DNA of 64,000 bases from Ophiodon elongatus (lineage: Eukaryota; Chordata; Actinopteri; Perciformes; Hexagrammidae), in contig JACSYO010000530.1 of the NCBI GenBank assembly GCA_016806645.1, forward strand, positions 807,501 to 871,500. Reading direction: 5' to 3'. The position numbers and the translations under genes were made by a program. Of this stretch, positions 21,516 to 34,034 are shown in pieces; the first letter of the stretch is position 1, and each line of letters opens with the position of its first letter. A model generated the notes under the pieces. The model ran no database searches. It was not told the origin of the DNA and saw only the letters and a program-made list of their open reading frames with translations.

Positions 21516-21861
21516 AAAGGCTTCGTGAAGAACAGAGAGTTTCCGACGAAGGAAAGAAACCACATACAGGTGACTTATGTAATTGTTTATGAAATATGTA
21601 TCACCTACTAATTATTAAATGTGTTTGCGTGTGAAAGACACGTACAATGAGTAAGTCAGTGAAACTGCGAGGCAAGCTGGTGATTTTACCAACTGGCGTT
21701 AGAACAAGTGACGTCGACTGTTAGCTTGCTAACGCTAGTTAGCTAGACTAGCAGCATGTCGGTACAGTTAACTACGTTATATTACATTATTGTGATACTG
21801 CTGTCTCGTGTCGTTAAGCGGGGGTACATTGACTTTGCTTCCGCTGTCTGTCCCTGTAGAC

Positions 21862-24800
21862 ATGGCGCCCAGAAAGAGGACCACCAAACAACGGAAAAAC
21901 AACCCCAGAACGGCCAAGCTGGAGGCTTTTCTGGAAGATTTCGACAGTGAAGGTGAATATATTTCTCTTTTTGTTTTAAGCCTTCAAGGACTTTGCACTT
22001 ATTTTGGAGTATTTTCGAAAAACATCGCGTGCCTGGCTCTGAAATGTGCTGTATAAATATAATTCAACTTAATTAGAAGTATAAGCCCCTGGGGATCGTG
22101 CCAGTGGTGTTGCTCTGCAGTACGGCCTCTTTCTTCATGCTATGTTATGTTATGACTGAGCTTGACATATTTTAGAGGGGCGACACAGATGTGGATGAAT
22201 ATCGTATAATGATATACACACATACACACGTGTCTCCTTTGACCTTGCTGTTATGCAATTCCATGGGACTCAACATGTATGCCCATACTGATGTAGGTTG
22301 TCTTTATTAGAATGAAGTTGGCCGATAGTATCCATTGGGATTCTATATCATTGTATTATCATTACTGATGCATCATCATATGAGCCAACTAGAACTACTA
22401 CTAATATGTTGTGTAATCTAAAACTCCTGCTATGTTTTCTTTCTCACAGTGAAGACCAGAGTTGGTCAGATGAAAGAGAAGATCAACCAGCTGCTGAAAG
22501 ATGTGGACAACAGCTACAACATGGCTCTCATTAAGCTGCCCAAGGCTGTCCGACAGACAAACTGGTTGGAGTATTTCAGTAAGTTGACACAATGAAACCC
22601 ATTATATATTGTGTAAAAAAAAAAATTAGAAACCGTTGCGTATATAAAGAAGAAGAAAAAAACATTTGCCCCATCTCTCTGTAGTGTCTGAGAAACCCAA
22701 GTCACCAGAAGTGGATAGTATAAAGGTGAGTTGATTCATCTTTCTTATGATCTCATATCATGTATACTGATTCAGTGTGTCTCCATTTGGCTTACCCTGT
22801 GCTGTATTAAACACCCATTCAGTTCTTGATTCACGTCTATCTGTTTAACAGAGAGAAGAGGAAGCCGCCGTCGTTGAAAGCGTTGTGGCAGAGGATCATG
22901 CTGTCCTTCTGAAAACAGTCAAACGTATGTTAAAACTGCTTTTTCAGTTCTTCTATTTTGCTTCCATAACATCATTCACACTAGTGGAAAGAAAAAACTT
23001 ATCTAAAACACATGTTTAAGGGTGTCTTTTAAATGAAACCTATCTATGAACAAAGTTTTGTTGCTGATGCTACTTTGGACGGGTATAGACTGAACAAATT
23101 CTTTCACTCCAGTCACTTACGGTTTGGAAAACGATAAGTGAACGTTTTGAAGTGGATCTCATCCTGTTTTTAATTTGTCTCCAACCCCACAGCATCAAAG
23201 AGAAAGGGCGGCGCCAAATCCAGTTCAGGGGATGAAAACACCCCGAGCACAACGCGGAAGGTAATGGCTGTTTTTCTTTCTCTGTTCAAGCTCGCTTAAG
23301 AGGAAGAAAACGCAGCCGAGTGATTGAGCGCATCATTGAGCGTAAACATATGGAGCGGATGATTGCTGTGGAATGTCGTTTGTGCGCAGCCACTTTGTGT
23401 TTAACTTCGTGTTCCTGACTCAGGGGAAGGCGACAAGGAAACCTCCAACAACCTCAAAACGGGCAAAGGCGCTGACCGTCAGCAAGCAGAACGCCTCGAT
23501 TAGACGGTGAGACTTTTATCTTTCGTCATCTCTTCACCCAGTTTTGCAATTTCGGCAGCTCGATGACGTCCGACTAACTGTGTCCGTCTGGTTTCAGATC
23601 GAGCAGGAAGGTGTTGGCCACGCCTGCCAGGAGTATGCTGGACGCTTCTCTGATGGGCTCCACCCCCCTCATTACCCCGCGCTTCGACCCCAGGTGAGCA
23701 GGCATTCTAGTTGTGGCTGTGCGACCACACTGCCAGTTTTTGTATTAAAGTACAACTGCTTTTCTCCTCGTTTCTGCAACGGAGGATGACTCATTCCCTG
23801 TAAAGTGATGCGGCTCGTATTAGTCTGTTACGTGCACCAATATAATTCTGTTAGTCTGATCGTTGAGGTTAAACGTCTCAAATGAAGGATGAATAAAAGC
23901 CTGAGAGCAACGTGGGAAACTGTCTCCTAAATATAAGCAAGTGCTTGTTTAATTTCCTCTACAGTTGGTGCCCTTAACGGTTATCCTGATTTGTGTTTTT
24001 ATGAAAACGTAACGGGCAAATAAACACCCAAACTACTGCATCAAATCTCTGGATGATTTTTAAAAGCACTTTTTCTTTTTATATATCAGATTTTTTCTTC
24101 TTCTAAATATGTATTGCATTATGTGGCACTAGAGACTGGCCCTCACAGCTATCTCACTGATTTGTAAACGTGGCTGTAATGGAGCAACCAGTGCAATTTT
24201 ATTTTTTTATTTAGTTTTTTTACTACCCTGTATCTTTTATAATCAAGAGGGCTTCATGGCGCTCACCATTAAAGCTTTGTTTCCTCAGGCTTCCTAAGAC
24301 CCCCGCTGTGAGGATTCCCCGCCACAAAGAGAGGGTGTACAGCATTTCGGTCAATGGCTCTCCGATCGCGGCAGGAAACGAGGACATCGTCATCAACGTC
24401 CCCATCGGCAACGGAGAGGTGAGGTCCTGCTGTCGTTACAAATACAAGCAAACAAACTGCTCTATTCTAAGTCCTTACTGCGACACGATACTCTGTGACG
24501 TGATAATCCTGAGGAACTTTGAGTAAGAGTCCTGTGTGAGACCTGCATTTATGCTTATTTAAACCATTTGTTTTATTTATTTAATGACGTCTGACAAGCA
24601 GACTGACTTGCCAACCAAATGTCTTTGTGATGTGTTGCTCCAGAGCGTCCAGCTGTTGGCCAGTCAGATGGACTCGGTGGACCTGTCTCTGCTGGATGAA
24701 AACGCTCTGAGGAGCATTCGGCTGCTGCAGGTATATTCTTCACTTCTTTGTAGTATCGCTGTGGCCCTGTTTAGCTACACAATTTAGTGTTGCGTCAGAT

Positions 24801-24897
24801 GTGAAATATTTGCACATGCATTTATTCTCATCATTGTTTTTTGTTTTGTTCCACTTTACAGAATCGTCTCACAACCCTGTGTGGAACAGCAGAGTGA
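21862..24897 (+). CDS. cdca8: Borealin (cell division cycle associated 8), chromosomal passenger complex
   Basis: Borealin holds INCENP and survivin in a three-helix bundle and helps place Aurora B at centromeres in mitosis. Ten coding exons, all GT-AG: 21862-21952, 22450-22578, 22685-22725, 22852-22924, 23193-23260, 23424-23506, 23598-23693, 24289-24418, 24644-24730, 24862-24897. The product is about 277 residues; human borealin as remembered has 280. It begins MAPRKR, then LEAFLEDFDSEV, LLKDVDNSYN and LPKAVRQTNWLEYF (helix-bundle region), a basic Lys/Ser/Thr-rich middle, TPRFDPRLPKTP, and the C-terminal domain VYSISVNGSPIA through NRLTTLCG. The start codon lies two bases after a likely 5' UTR acceptor. 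Fish also have a second borealin (cdca9/Dasra A); the AIRIM neighbour favours cdca8. Confidence 0.94.
22030..22072 (+). repeat. Possible retroelement 3' tail fragment in cdca8 intron
   Basis: GAAATGTGCTGTATAAATAT followed by AATTCAACTT resembles the 'gtgctatataaataaa(a)ttgaatt' 3' end shared by several fish SINE/LINE families. Only this short tail is recognisable. Confidence 0.35.
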
Positions 24898-25690
24898 CCC
24901 AACGGCCTGCTGTCGACTTGTACATTGCTTTTAAATACCTCACCTTTTCGTTTTTTAAATGTGTATTACCTCTTTTGTAGCTTTGGGCTTAATCCTTTAC
25001 GGGGCTATTCTGTTAATCTCCTTTTTAGTGCTTTTCCATTCTTTTATAAGTTTGGATTTTATTTGTCTTGTGAGACTGTTAACTCTGCAAATATGATTTT
25101 ACTGCTTATTCTTTGATTTGTAAGTACACTCTAATCTTACACTTTTATTCGTGCGATTCCTTTTGTCATTGTTGAATACACAATCCTGTACATAGATCAC
25201 TTTGTCTGCAAAAACTGATAAATGATTTAGCCCACAGCTCTACGTGTGATTATTTGGGATGGCAATGTGTTGGTTGATAAGAGCGTGGGTGGGTCGCTTG
25301 GTCACAAATCCATCCATGTAATGATTTTAAATTGATGTTTATAATGATGTATTGGTAGATTTTTGTCCATCTTTTGGACAAACTCCGTTTTCACCAAGCC
25401 GTGCCGCTGCATGGTGACCAGTAGGTGGCAGCATTTCTCCATAGACGTTTTACTTGTCTGGCGGAGTCTGAGTTCTGCTGGCTCTTTTCTCCAGTTGGAA
25501 CCTGTCCTCAGTATTAAAGCTGAGGCCACAAAACCAAACCTATTGAAGTAAAAACCTGTTTCAATACTTCTGCTGACGATCACCCACAACCTTGGTATTC
25601 ACTTTCAAGATGCCCCAAACGCCTGTACTTTAATGTACATCATTATATACTGATGGGTAACCAATAAAGCGTTGTTGTGCTGCAGACGGC
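24898..25690 (+). other. cdca8 3' UTR
   Basis: Sequence after the borealin stop with no further exon, ending near AATAAA at 25663-25668, which is followed by GCGTTGTTGTGCTG (GT-rich). Confidence 0.6.
25663..25668 (+). promoter_or_regulatory. cdca8 poly(A) signal
   Basis: AATAAA 766 bases after the stop codon with a good GT-rich downstream element. Confidence 0.6.
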
Positions 25691-26533
25691 TTCATAGAGT
25701 GGCTCTGCGTTACTTCCACTCCACAGCTGAACGCGTTCTTGCTTTTTGCTCACGTGGGAAGTTCTTTCCTCTCGTCCTTTACGCGACTTTGTTTACGCCG
25801 AGGGGTCGTCGGCTCCGGGGTCACGTGACGCGGCAGTTTGGCAGGAAGTGGCAGCCCGTCCCGCTGGCACAGTAAACCTGCCCTCCGACCTTCGGGGACG
25901 TCATAACGCTGCCAATTAAGAGGCTCGTTAAGCTTCGTTAGGCCTGATGAGCTCGTTAGGGTTTCCACCTGGGATGGTTCTGGGTCAGACCGGGGCCTCA
26001 CCTTGGGGCCCCAGACGGACTCGTACGACTCTCTGCTGTTCCCGCTGGATTCTCATGCATCGTATGCTACCAAGCCTCGGCACGGGGAACTGTGTGCCCC
26101 CCTCCCCAGTTGAAAGCCCGACCCGGTCCCATCCATCTGTACCCATCATAAGCGCTTTATCATGTTAAAAAAAAAAAAAGCCAAGCTCTGCATTCCCACG
26201 AACGACAGATGTTGTGGTCAGCGGTGCGTGCAGTTCAACTCCCTCGTTAGCGGAGCACCGAGCCCTCGCGCACCTGCTCTACATATCATAGCATTTTCAT
26301 ACTTTTGCCTCCTGAATGGATTGGATCCTATTTTTTTTCTTTCTATTCTCTAGGTGGGTGGAAAATTGCCATTTTGCACGGATGGCTTGGTCTTCAGTAA
26401 GCACGCAGGCAGTGGCTCCGTGACAGGTGCGGTATGGATGGGGCGGATTTTGAGGTCACAGAGCAACACTGCTACATAAATCATCCTCAGAGATGTTCGG
26501 GATGAGGGACTGGAGACTGAGATAGTGGAAGGG

Positions 26534-26576
<43 letters not shown>

Positions 26577-28675
26577 AGATGCTTCAACGACCAGCAGCTC
26601 TGTATTTCTGTGCAGTTGTTTAAAGAAAATGAGATTTGAAAGCAACACATTAGCGCAAAAAATTGGTCCACTAAAGCAGCAATCAATATTTTTTTATTTC
26701 TGCTGCTACGATCTTGGATGGATTCACTGAACCTAAAGTGTCAGGGCACCCCCTCCCTACACCTGTAAGAGACTCAAAGAGACTACAAATGAGGGCAGAA
26801 CAACCACAAAGAGACACTAAAAGAGATGAAAAACTGAAAAGACGCATAAAACAACAAAAAGAGACTAAATAACTATAAAGTCTGTGTTTCTTGCTCTTAT
26901 TCAGAAGTGGTGGTGGGGCCTTTAGCATGTCTGTGCCCAGGGGCCGTTGTCTCATAATCCCCCCGCCCCATCCCCTATGGCTACGATATCTCCAGCTTGG
27001 TAGAAGAGCTACAGAAGTTTCAACAGACCTCTGGCAAAGTTGCTGCAAAGCCAACCTCATTGCCAGTTTCTCATTTAAATAAAAAATCTGATGACGCAAT
27101 TGATGTAGCTAATTTAAAAGGAGCTCTAGACACTGTTTGCATCTTGCTTCACTTGGTAATGAAGGGCTTCAAATATGCAACCCCCGAAAAGTTGCTAATT
27201 TAGGTTAGTCAGAGGAACCATCTTAGGAATCATGCTTTGTTTTGTTTTTTCCTGTTCCATAAAAATATATTTTTTATGCACATATTGCTTAACAAGTTGA
27301 ATTGGAAACACGACTAGCAGGAACTTTCTTTCGCCGATGATTTGTTTGCAGGTCCGAACAAATCGATTGATACTGCGTTAGCGTTCCGTGAACCAATTTC
27401 CTTTACCTATCCTTTTCGTCCCCTTGTTCCACAATCAGCCCCCCCCACCCTCCCCCATGCACACCAATCCCATCGCTCAGCCCCTAACCCCACCCTTTCA
27501 CCACCTAACCTCACCCTCCCCTCGCCGTCTCCCTCATTCTGTATTCCCGAAATCTGTTATCATTAACACATGTGTCTGACACGCGTATTTCTCAACAAAG
27601 CTGTTCCCTCCCCAAACTGCCGGAGCCGGTGGTTAATTGAGCCCCCAGACCTGGGGAAGCTGCCAAATTTGCTGCCAAGACGAATGGACCTGGCAGAGGC
27701 ATGTTCTTCTAGCGAAATTAATTCTCTGGTGCGTCGAGGCCTCCTATAAATCCCATCCGTCAAGTGCCCCACTAATCAATTTATTCATGTGCCCGCACCT
27801 CCGTCTGCCACTGTCTCTCACTCAATTCGCACCGAGCCAGACGGGGTTGGGGGCGGGGGGGCGAGGCTCATCTTTTGCTAAGTCGGTTTTGTCTGAGCGA
27901 AACCCCACAAAAAGGTGTCGGCGAGGGCTTTTGTTCTGTCCGCTTTCGGTGACGGAGAGTTCGGAGGACGCAAGCCGATGGCGAAGTGAAGTGAAGTGGC
28001 AGACGGGGAGGAAGAGTTAAATGGGACCGAACGGCCCCCACATGATGCATTCTGGGCATGTGCTCGTCTGGTGGCCAGCAGGGTCCTGATGGCGTTTTGA
28101 TGGGCGGCCCCTCTGTCGCTCCGGCGCCCCGGACGATGGACGGAGTGGAAAGGAACATCTGCTGCTGCCAAAAAAAAAAAAAGAGAAAGAAATCCCGCGG
28201 AAATCAAGCCCTGAAAACCAACGGGCTACTCGGAGGAGAGGCAGAAGGTTAATGCCATTTGCTGATTGCACAGATCCAAACTTTTTTTCTCGGTGGCAGA
28301 CGTTTGTCCGCGAGGGACGTGGCTATATTTGTTTGTTTGCACCGGGTTGCCAGAAGAAGTCATAGACATTAAACCTGTTCAGTGATCCAAGAAAGATGTC
28401 ATTTCTTGATTTGTGTGGTCGTTAGTAATAGGTGGATGCCTTTTATTTACGGTGCGAAAGCTCTAGAAAAAAAAAAATCAACGTTGCTTTTTGCGCGCGT
28501 TATATTTCACGTTGTATGTGGATGTATTCAAGGCAAATCCAACAGTTCACGAAAATCCACTACATGTGATTTAATTGCACAAAGAAATACGCCACCATTT
28601 GTGTTCAGGACTTCAGTGTAACAGATTAACGCAGTGAAACTGTATTTTAATTATCAACTGAAGTGCTACAGAAAG
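25691..28675. other. Non-coding stretch downstream of cdca8
   Basis: No supported gene. Holds a (CA)n run at 26535-26573 and a C-rich stretch at 27438-27530. The block 27610-27800 is repeat-poor, with ATTA and AATCAATTTATT motifs, and reads like a conserved non-coding element; this is an impression only. Confidence 0.55.
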
Positions 28676-30059
28676 TTGGTGTGTGTGTGTGTGTGTTTGT
28701 GTTTGTGTGTGTGTGCACTCCAAATGTGCCCGTCGGTACTCTGTGTACAAAGTGACAACAGTTGAAATTGTGGTCGAAGTATAAAACACTGAAAGCAGTT
28801 AAAATGTCAGTTTTTTAGGAGTTCAACGACACAGTTTTGTTTATCGTTTCCCCAAATCCACATCGTATCTTTATGCTGGATATTTGGAGTTATTATCGGT
28901 CCCTTTCACGATGCGTACTTTGTTTCTGGCCACCAACAGTCGAGGGGCACAAACAAACAGTGCACTTTCTTGACAGGGAGAACGACAGCCTGCATGCAAA
29001 AAGGGTTTTAATGTGAAAGCACCGACAGGGGAGGCATTTACCTGAGCTTTGTGCTGCCATTCATTCCTATGCTGCACCTGTGCCGGGCAGGTTGAAAACA
29101 AGCATTTCTTATTTGGTTAGACGAATATGAGATGCAAATGTTAGGAAGGGCGACCGAGCAGGGATGAAATAAAGTGAATTCTCACCCCATTCATTATCTC
29201 CATCAAAGACAGAGAAAAGGAAAGTGACCATAAAATGAGCGGTGGAGCAGTGGTCGGGATTGCCTTTGAGAAATAATTAAAGCCTCTTTGCGATGCTCCC
29301 CAGCCTCCGGGAAAAATCCCCGTCTTCTGTACGGTCCACAATTGATGTTTGGTTTACCAGCCCCTCCGCATAAAGCAGACCTTCAATAAACTATATCACC
29401 CTATTTGTGAGAGTAATACAGCCCAGTGCGGTCCTCAATTAGGTATAAATGACACAGCAAATTGGAAAATTAGGAGGAGAGGGAGGGATAATTTGCTCCA
29501 AAACAGGCTAAAACCAATTCATTAGGAGACCAGGAAGGAGACAAAAGGGTCCGTTTCTGTCCTCCAACAGAAAATCCCACTTTAAGTTCAGATGCCTTAC
29601 CGTTCACCTTGCCACAGGCTGCGTTTGCAGGCTGATCTTATCACTTAGTATGACTCATATGTGATAAATGGTGTGCGGGGTCGCAGGGTGCACTAATGGG
29701 TGATGTATGAGAAGAAAAGCCAATGGAGCCTCCCTTGTAAATGCTTTATGTTTACCAATCAGACAAATTTTAATCATAGCAGAAGAGAATAACATCCCCC
29801 AATTAAGTATGAGTTGCACACACTGTCCGTAGCATTTTCAGATAATACATGAATCTATAAAAGACAAAAAAACAAAGTATCCTATCGCTTTGCTGCAAGG
29901 GCAGCTTGGAAGGCTCACTAAATTAATACCTTAGTACAATGTAAAATATTCACAAGCAGCACAGAGGTTAAAAAAGACAAGGTAACATGTGCACAATAAA
30001 AGTATTAAAACTTAAATCCATACATAGCCTGTTTGTATTTCAGTCTATCAGTCGTCATT
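28676..30059. other. Non-coding stretch with candidate conserved elements
   Basis: No gene seen. A (GT)n run lies at 28679-28714. The segment 29130-29560 is unusually free of simple repeats and contains many homeodomain-type cores (AATAATTAAAG, CAATTAGG, AATTCATTAGG). It is a candidate regulatory element. Confidence 0.45.
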
Positions 30060-30615
30060 AGGGCCACCATTTTGGTCCGGACTGTGATATATCATCCGTG
30101 TTTAGTCCACTGGATTGTTTTTTTTTGTATATTCATGGTCCTGTGATGAATCCTACTGACCTTGGGATCCCCTGACATGTCCTCTAGTCCCACTTTGAGT
30201 TTAAACATCTGTGGTCGGAGTGACATATCTTGACACTCATTGGATGGATTACCATGAAATGTATTTAAAGTCCCCAGAGGATAAATTGTAACTACTGACT
30301 AACTGCTGTAGCGCCACCAGCAGGTTGAACATTTTGGTTCAGAGTAACATGTTTTGACAGCTATTGGATGGAATGGCAGGACATTTGGTACCGACATTCA
30401 TGGTCCCCAGAGGATGAAATGTAATCACTTTGATTCCCAGGCCTTTCATCTAGCGCCATAATGAGGTCAATTTTTAAACCAATACTTTGGTTTTTAACCA
30501 AATGCTTGCAAAAGCAGACATTCCCATCAGCCTCAGATGTACTTTGTGTTCAGCTCATATGCAAATGTTAGCATGTTAACATAGTAAACATCCTACCAGT
30601 TAAACATCAACATGC
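30060..30615. repeat. Dispersed repeat, second copy, 'attggatggatt' family
   Basis: Shows two internal rounds of the unit: CATTGGATGGATTACCATGA and then TATTGGATGGAATGGCAGGA. Each is followed by a 'tccccagaggatgaa(a)ttgtaa' segment and a 'tagcgcca' segment. The end has TGTACTTTGTGTTCAGCTC, then TTAGCATGTTAACAT. It matches the copy at 6818-7183. Confidence 0.75.
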
Positions 30616-32070
30616 TAGCTATGTCCATGGGAGCATATGAGAATACTGATGTCTCACAAGGCGGGGCGGTGCTGCTACCACGGCTGTACACCTTCTCGTC
30701 TTCTTTTCCCTCAGGCACACTCGAAGGTAAATGGACAGCTTCTGCAAAATACAACAGTGCTGTATCTTCGTCGACAGTCAAGCTGTTGTCCCACCTTTTA
30801 TGCACCGTAGCTCACTTTTTGAGTTTGTGAGAGACGGTTTGTGCAATGTTTCAGTGCGAGAAGAAACGAAAAGCCAAGCTGACAGTTTTCGGGGGGTGGA
30901 GGGCACGTTCAGTGGTGTTTTCAGTGACGGACCAGCTAAAGGAACTGAGCTGACCCTCTCTTATTGGGAGGTTTTTCAACTTTGATGCAAGAATACGTTC
31001 ACAGATGTCATTTCTGTCATTGTTTCATGTTATATCTAAAAGATTGCTCAAAGTGTTGCTGTTACCTAGACCTCGATGTTGCCGTTCAGCTGTGGTTTTG
31101 CTTGTGGTATAACTTTCATCGGGCCCTCATTTTAGGAGATGTGCTTACAACCCATATGCCGAACATATACAACCCATATGTTGTGTGTGTTGTTTTTTAC
31201 CATCCTGCAAAGACACCTGTCGTCAATTGAACCTTTGCTTAGCGCCCCCACCCCCTCCCCCGCTGCTACGCCGTCAAGCTGTCAGAGCTACCATGGAGCC
31301 CACACTGTCACTAACTGCACTCCCTGAAGAAATATGATCTGATTACTATCTGATTAAGCGATTTCAAAGAGAAGCAGACAGAAGAGTCTACAACTTGTGT
31401 TTTAAGGATACATTAAGGATGTCAAACTGATTCAGCAGTAAAAACAGGTTAAAAAGATAGAAGCTAAAGCCTCCAGGTCATTGTGTTAAAGTGAACCACC
31501 ACATCCCCTGGAGATCGAGACAGAAGATGAAATTGAAATTAAGGAACAACACTGTTCCCGTAAAGCCGGGTAGGTCTTTGTTCACCGTTACAAGCACTAG
31601 AAAGCGAAAGCAGCGTGTGTAGACATTGAGTATGCCTTCAGTAGCTAGCATAGCACAGAGGCGCGAACGCCAATTAATGATGTGATAACGTTAAGTTTTA
31701 ATGTAGAAGCGTAACCTTTTGAAAACATATATATCTCCGTCCAACCTCTATGTAACCAGTATCACTCTGACACAACGTTTAACCGCGACGAGCTCCAAAT
31801 CCAAAGAACATCTGGAAAGACTGCATGAACGTCTCTGGAGCAGAGCTCCAAAAGAGTTGTTGGATCTGGTCGGAGCTGACCGATGCTACGCTACGATTGG
31901 CCAGTCTGCGTTTAAACTCGGTCAATACATTTTTTTTTTTTTTTTTTAAATCATCCCAAAACTGTGTCTCATTTGCTCTCTAAATGTCTAAATGCAGACG
32001 CTGTGTGGCGTCAGCGCCTGTCCAGGTGTGTACTTGTGATTCTGGGCACAAAGCAATGCAGATATGAAGT

Positions 32071-32151
32071 TAGAACACACACACACACACGCACACGCAC
32101 ACGCACACGCACACGCACACGCACACACATACACACACACACACACACACA
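32071..32151. repeat. Compound CA / CGCACA microsatellite
   Basis: CA units, then six hexamer units of ACGCAC type, then CA units again. Confidence 0.97.
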
Positions 32152-32880
32152 CTGGCTATTGGATCATTTGAGAAACACCTGTCTCTTGGATTCCAGCAGC
32201 AGACCTACATGATAAAATAAGTTTGGGGATCAATTTGTCTTCATTTCCAGCCTCTCTTTTTATTAGATGCAGTGGTGAGTGATACGATTAGGGAGGGGGT
32301 CCGCTTCAGGAGCTGCTGCACAATGGGCCCCCATCTTCCCTATTTCACCTAACACACACACACACATTTCAGCTTAGGAAACAAGTCTTTCTTTACAGAA
32401 GACAATAGGATGTAATTCTGGTAATTAATATTACTCTCTATCATTTAAATGTGCACTTAATCATTTCTATTAATTCTCTTTGCTTTTGAATGGCCTGCTG
32501 AGGGTCGAGCTGGTCTCCATCACCAGTTTGATAAACAGAACAAATGTCGTGTAGCACATAAGCCAGCATCTAATTCCATGTAATTGAAAGTGCATGGTAA
32601 TTGTAATAGTAGACAAGGGAACACCGCAGAGAAAGAGACGCACAAAATGAAGCCAAAGATGGAGGAATGGCTGACAGCACTTCTGCTGCTCAAGGACTGC
32701 CGGCAACTTTGAAACTGTGACGTCCTTTTGAAAGTAATTCTTTGGTACGGGTCACCTGTCAATGAATAAATCTCTCCCCATGAAAGAGGGAGATGTTTGA
32801 CTTTTCTTAACTTTGGGAGTTTTCAGAAGAACATAGTGCACTTATTGATTCAGCCTCTTCCTCCAAAACGGTTGTTGCTC

Positions 32881-32884
<4 letters not shown>

Positions 32885-32929
<45 letters not shown>
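32885..32929. repeat. (GA)n microsatellite
   Basis: About 22 perfect GA units. Confidence 0.98.
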
Positions 32930-32932
<3 letters not shown>

Positions 32933-33397
32933 GAGACAGGATTTCAATGCACAACAACTCTGCACACTTTTGAAGGGTTGGTTTACATTACATAAGACAC
33001 AGATATCTAAAAAACTAACAAAATAAAAAACCCAAATTAAGTTTTTGTAATTTGAGTAAACTGACCCTTTAGAGCTGCATCAATTGATTTTCTTTTTTTG
33101 CATGCTAAATATCTGGACCTGTCGGGGAGCTACACCTAATGAAAACGCGAGGTACAGCTTGTGGGGGAACCTGGTGGAGGGGTCGCCTGTAACAATAGGA
33201 GCTTTACTGCATGTGCTGCATTTGTACCAGGTTATTGTTGCACCGGGGCTGTTGGATATTTGCATAGAAACACACTATTATGTGAACACGCGTGGCGATG
33301 ACAACATCGACAAGCGCGACTACGTTTGTTTTCGTGACAAAATGTAGTTTGGAGACCAGACATACGCGTGGGGGATTCCTCCTGGTGAAAGATCATG

Positions 33398-33690
33398 TAA
33401 ATGGTAAATGGACTGTACTTGTGTAGCGCTTTTTTAGTCTTCCGACCACTCAAAGTGCTTTAACACTACATGACATCATTCACCCATTCATACACTGATG
33501 ACCTTAGCTACTCTGAGGTGCCACCTGGCCATCAGGAGTAGCTAACATTCATACAACATTCACAGCTATGGAAGACATTTGGGGTTAAGTGTCTTGCTAA
33601 AGGACACATCGATATGGACTAGCGGAGCCGGGGATCGAACCGCCGATCCTCTGACAACCTTGATCACCACTGAGTCACAGTCACCCATAT
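33398..33690 (-). mobile_element. tRNA-derived SINE, nearly full length
   Basis: On the minus strand the head reads GACTGTGACTCAGTGGTGATC (A-box-like, 33665-33685) followed by CGGCGGTTCGATCCCCGGC (Pol III B box GGTTCGATCC, near 33630-33650). The body contains GTGTCCTTTAGCAAGACACT and the tail contains GCGCTACACAAGTACAGTCC and ATTTACC. This head and tail arrangement is typical of widespread fish tRNA SINEs. I cannot name the family with certainty. Confidence 0.8.
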
Positions 33691-33699
33691 AGTGCGTCA

Positions 33700-34026
33700 T
33701 AGTGTTGTAGTCAAGACCACTTAAACCGAGACCAATCCATGACCAGAGTGTATCGAGATCAAGACTTTGAGGGGTTGAGACCAATTCAAGACCAGTGGAG
33801 CCACATTCACATAAAAACACCCAGAGAAAACAAACTGCCACGTCTTCAGTAAGTGTGTGTATGTATGAGAGTAGCATGAGAACCTTGCAGTCTCGACCGG
33901 TCTTGAAATCAAATCCAGGGTCCTTTTCGTCCGAGACGGAGACAAGGCAGAGTAAAAAAGCGATCGATTCCGAGGTGAGATCTTCAAGAGGTGGTCTTGA
34001 GACCGATATCAAGAACTACAAAACTA
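33700..34026. mobile_element. hAT-like non-autonomous element (MITE)
   Basis: Terminal inverted repeats TAGTGTTGTAGT (33700-33711) and ACTACAAAACTA (34015-34026) match at 11 of 12 positions. They are flanked by imperfect 8-base duplications GTGCGTCA (33692-33699) and CTGCGTGA (34027-34034), 6 of 8 matching, the length expected of hAT transposons. The interior has repeated GAGACC/AAGACC motifs near both ends and no transposase frame. Confidence 0.65.
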
Positions 34027-34034
34027 CTGCGTGA

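Larger units (their letters stand above)
21216..21861. promoter_or_regulatory. Shared bidirectional promoter of airim and cdca8
   Basis: Only 646 bases separate the two start codons. Visible sites are a perfect CRE palindrome TGACGTCA (21446-21453), inverted CCAAT boxes ATTGG (21424-21428 and 21471-21475), a GC-box-like GGCCCCTCCCCGC (near 21489) and TTTGAA (21510-21515), which matches the cell-cycle homology region. A non-coding first cdca8 exon probably ends at 21569 (CATACAG|GTGACT), and its partner acceptor is at 21858-21859, two bases before the cdca8 ATG. Confidence 0.6.
30616..33394. other. Non-coding stretch
   Basis: No supported gene. Contains a compound array (CA)n/(CGCACA)n at 32071-32151, a poly-T run at 31930-31946 and (GA)n at 32885-32929. 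The block 32380-32720 is repeat-poor and AT-rich. Confidence 0.55.

Noticed and set aside
33630..33690. tRNA-like A and B boxes considered as a tRNA gene
   Set aside because: No cloverleaf anticodon arm or acceptor stem can be closed. The boxes are the head of a SINE with a long unrelated body.
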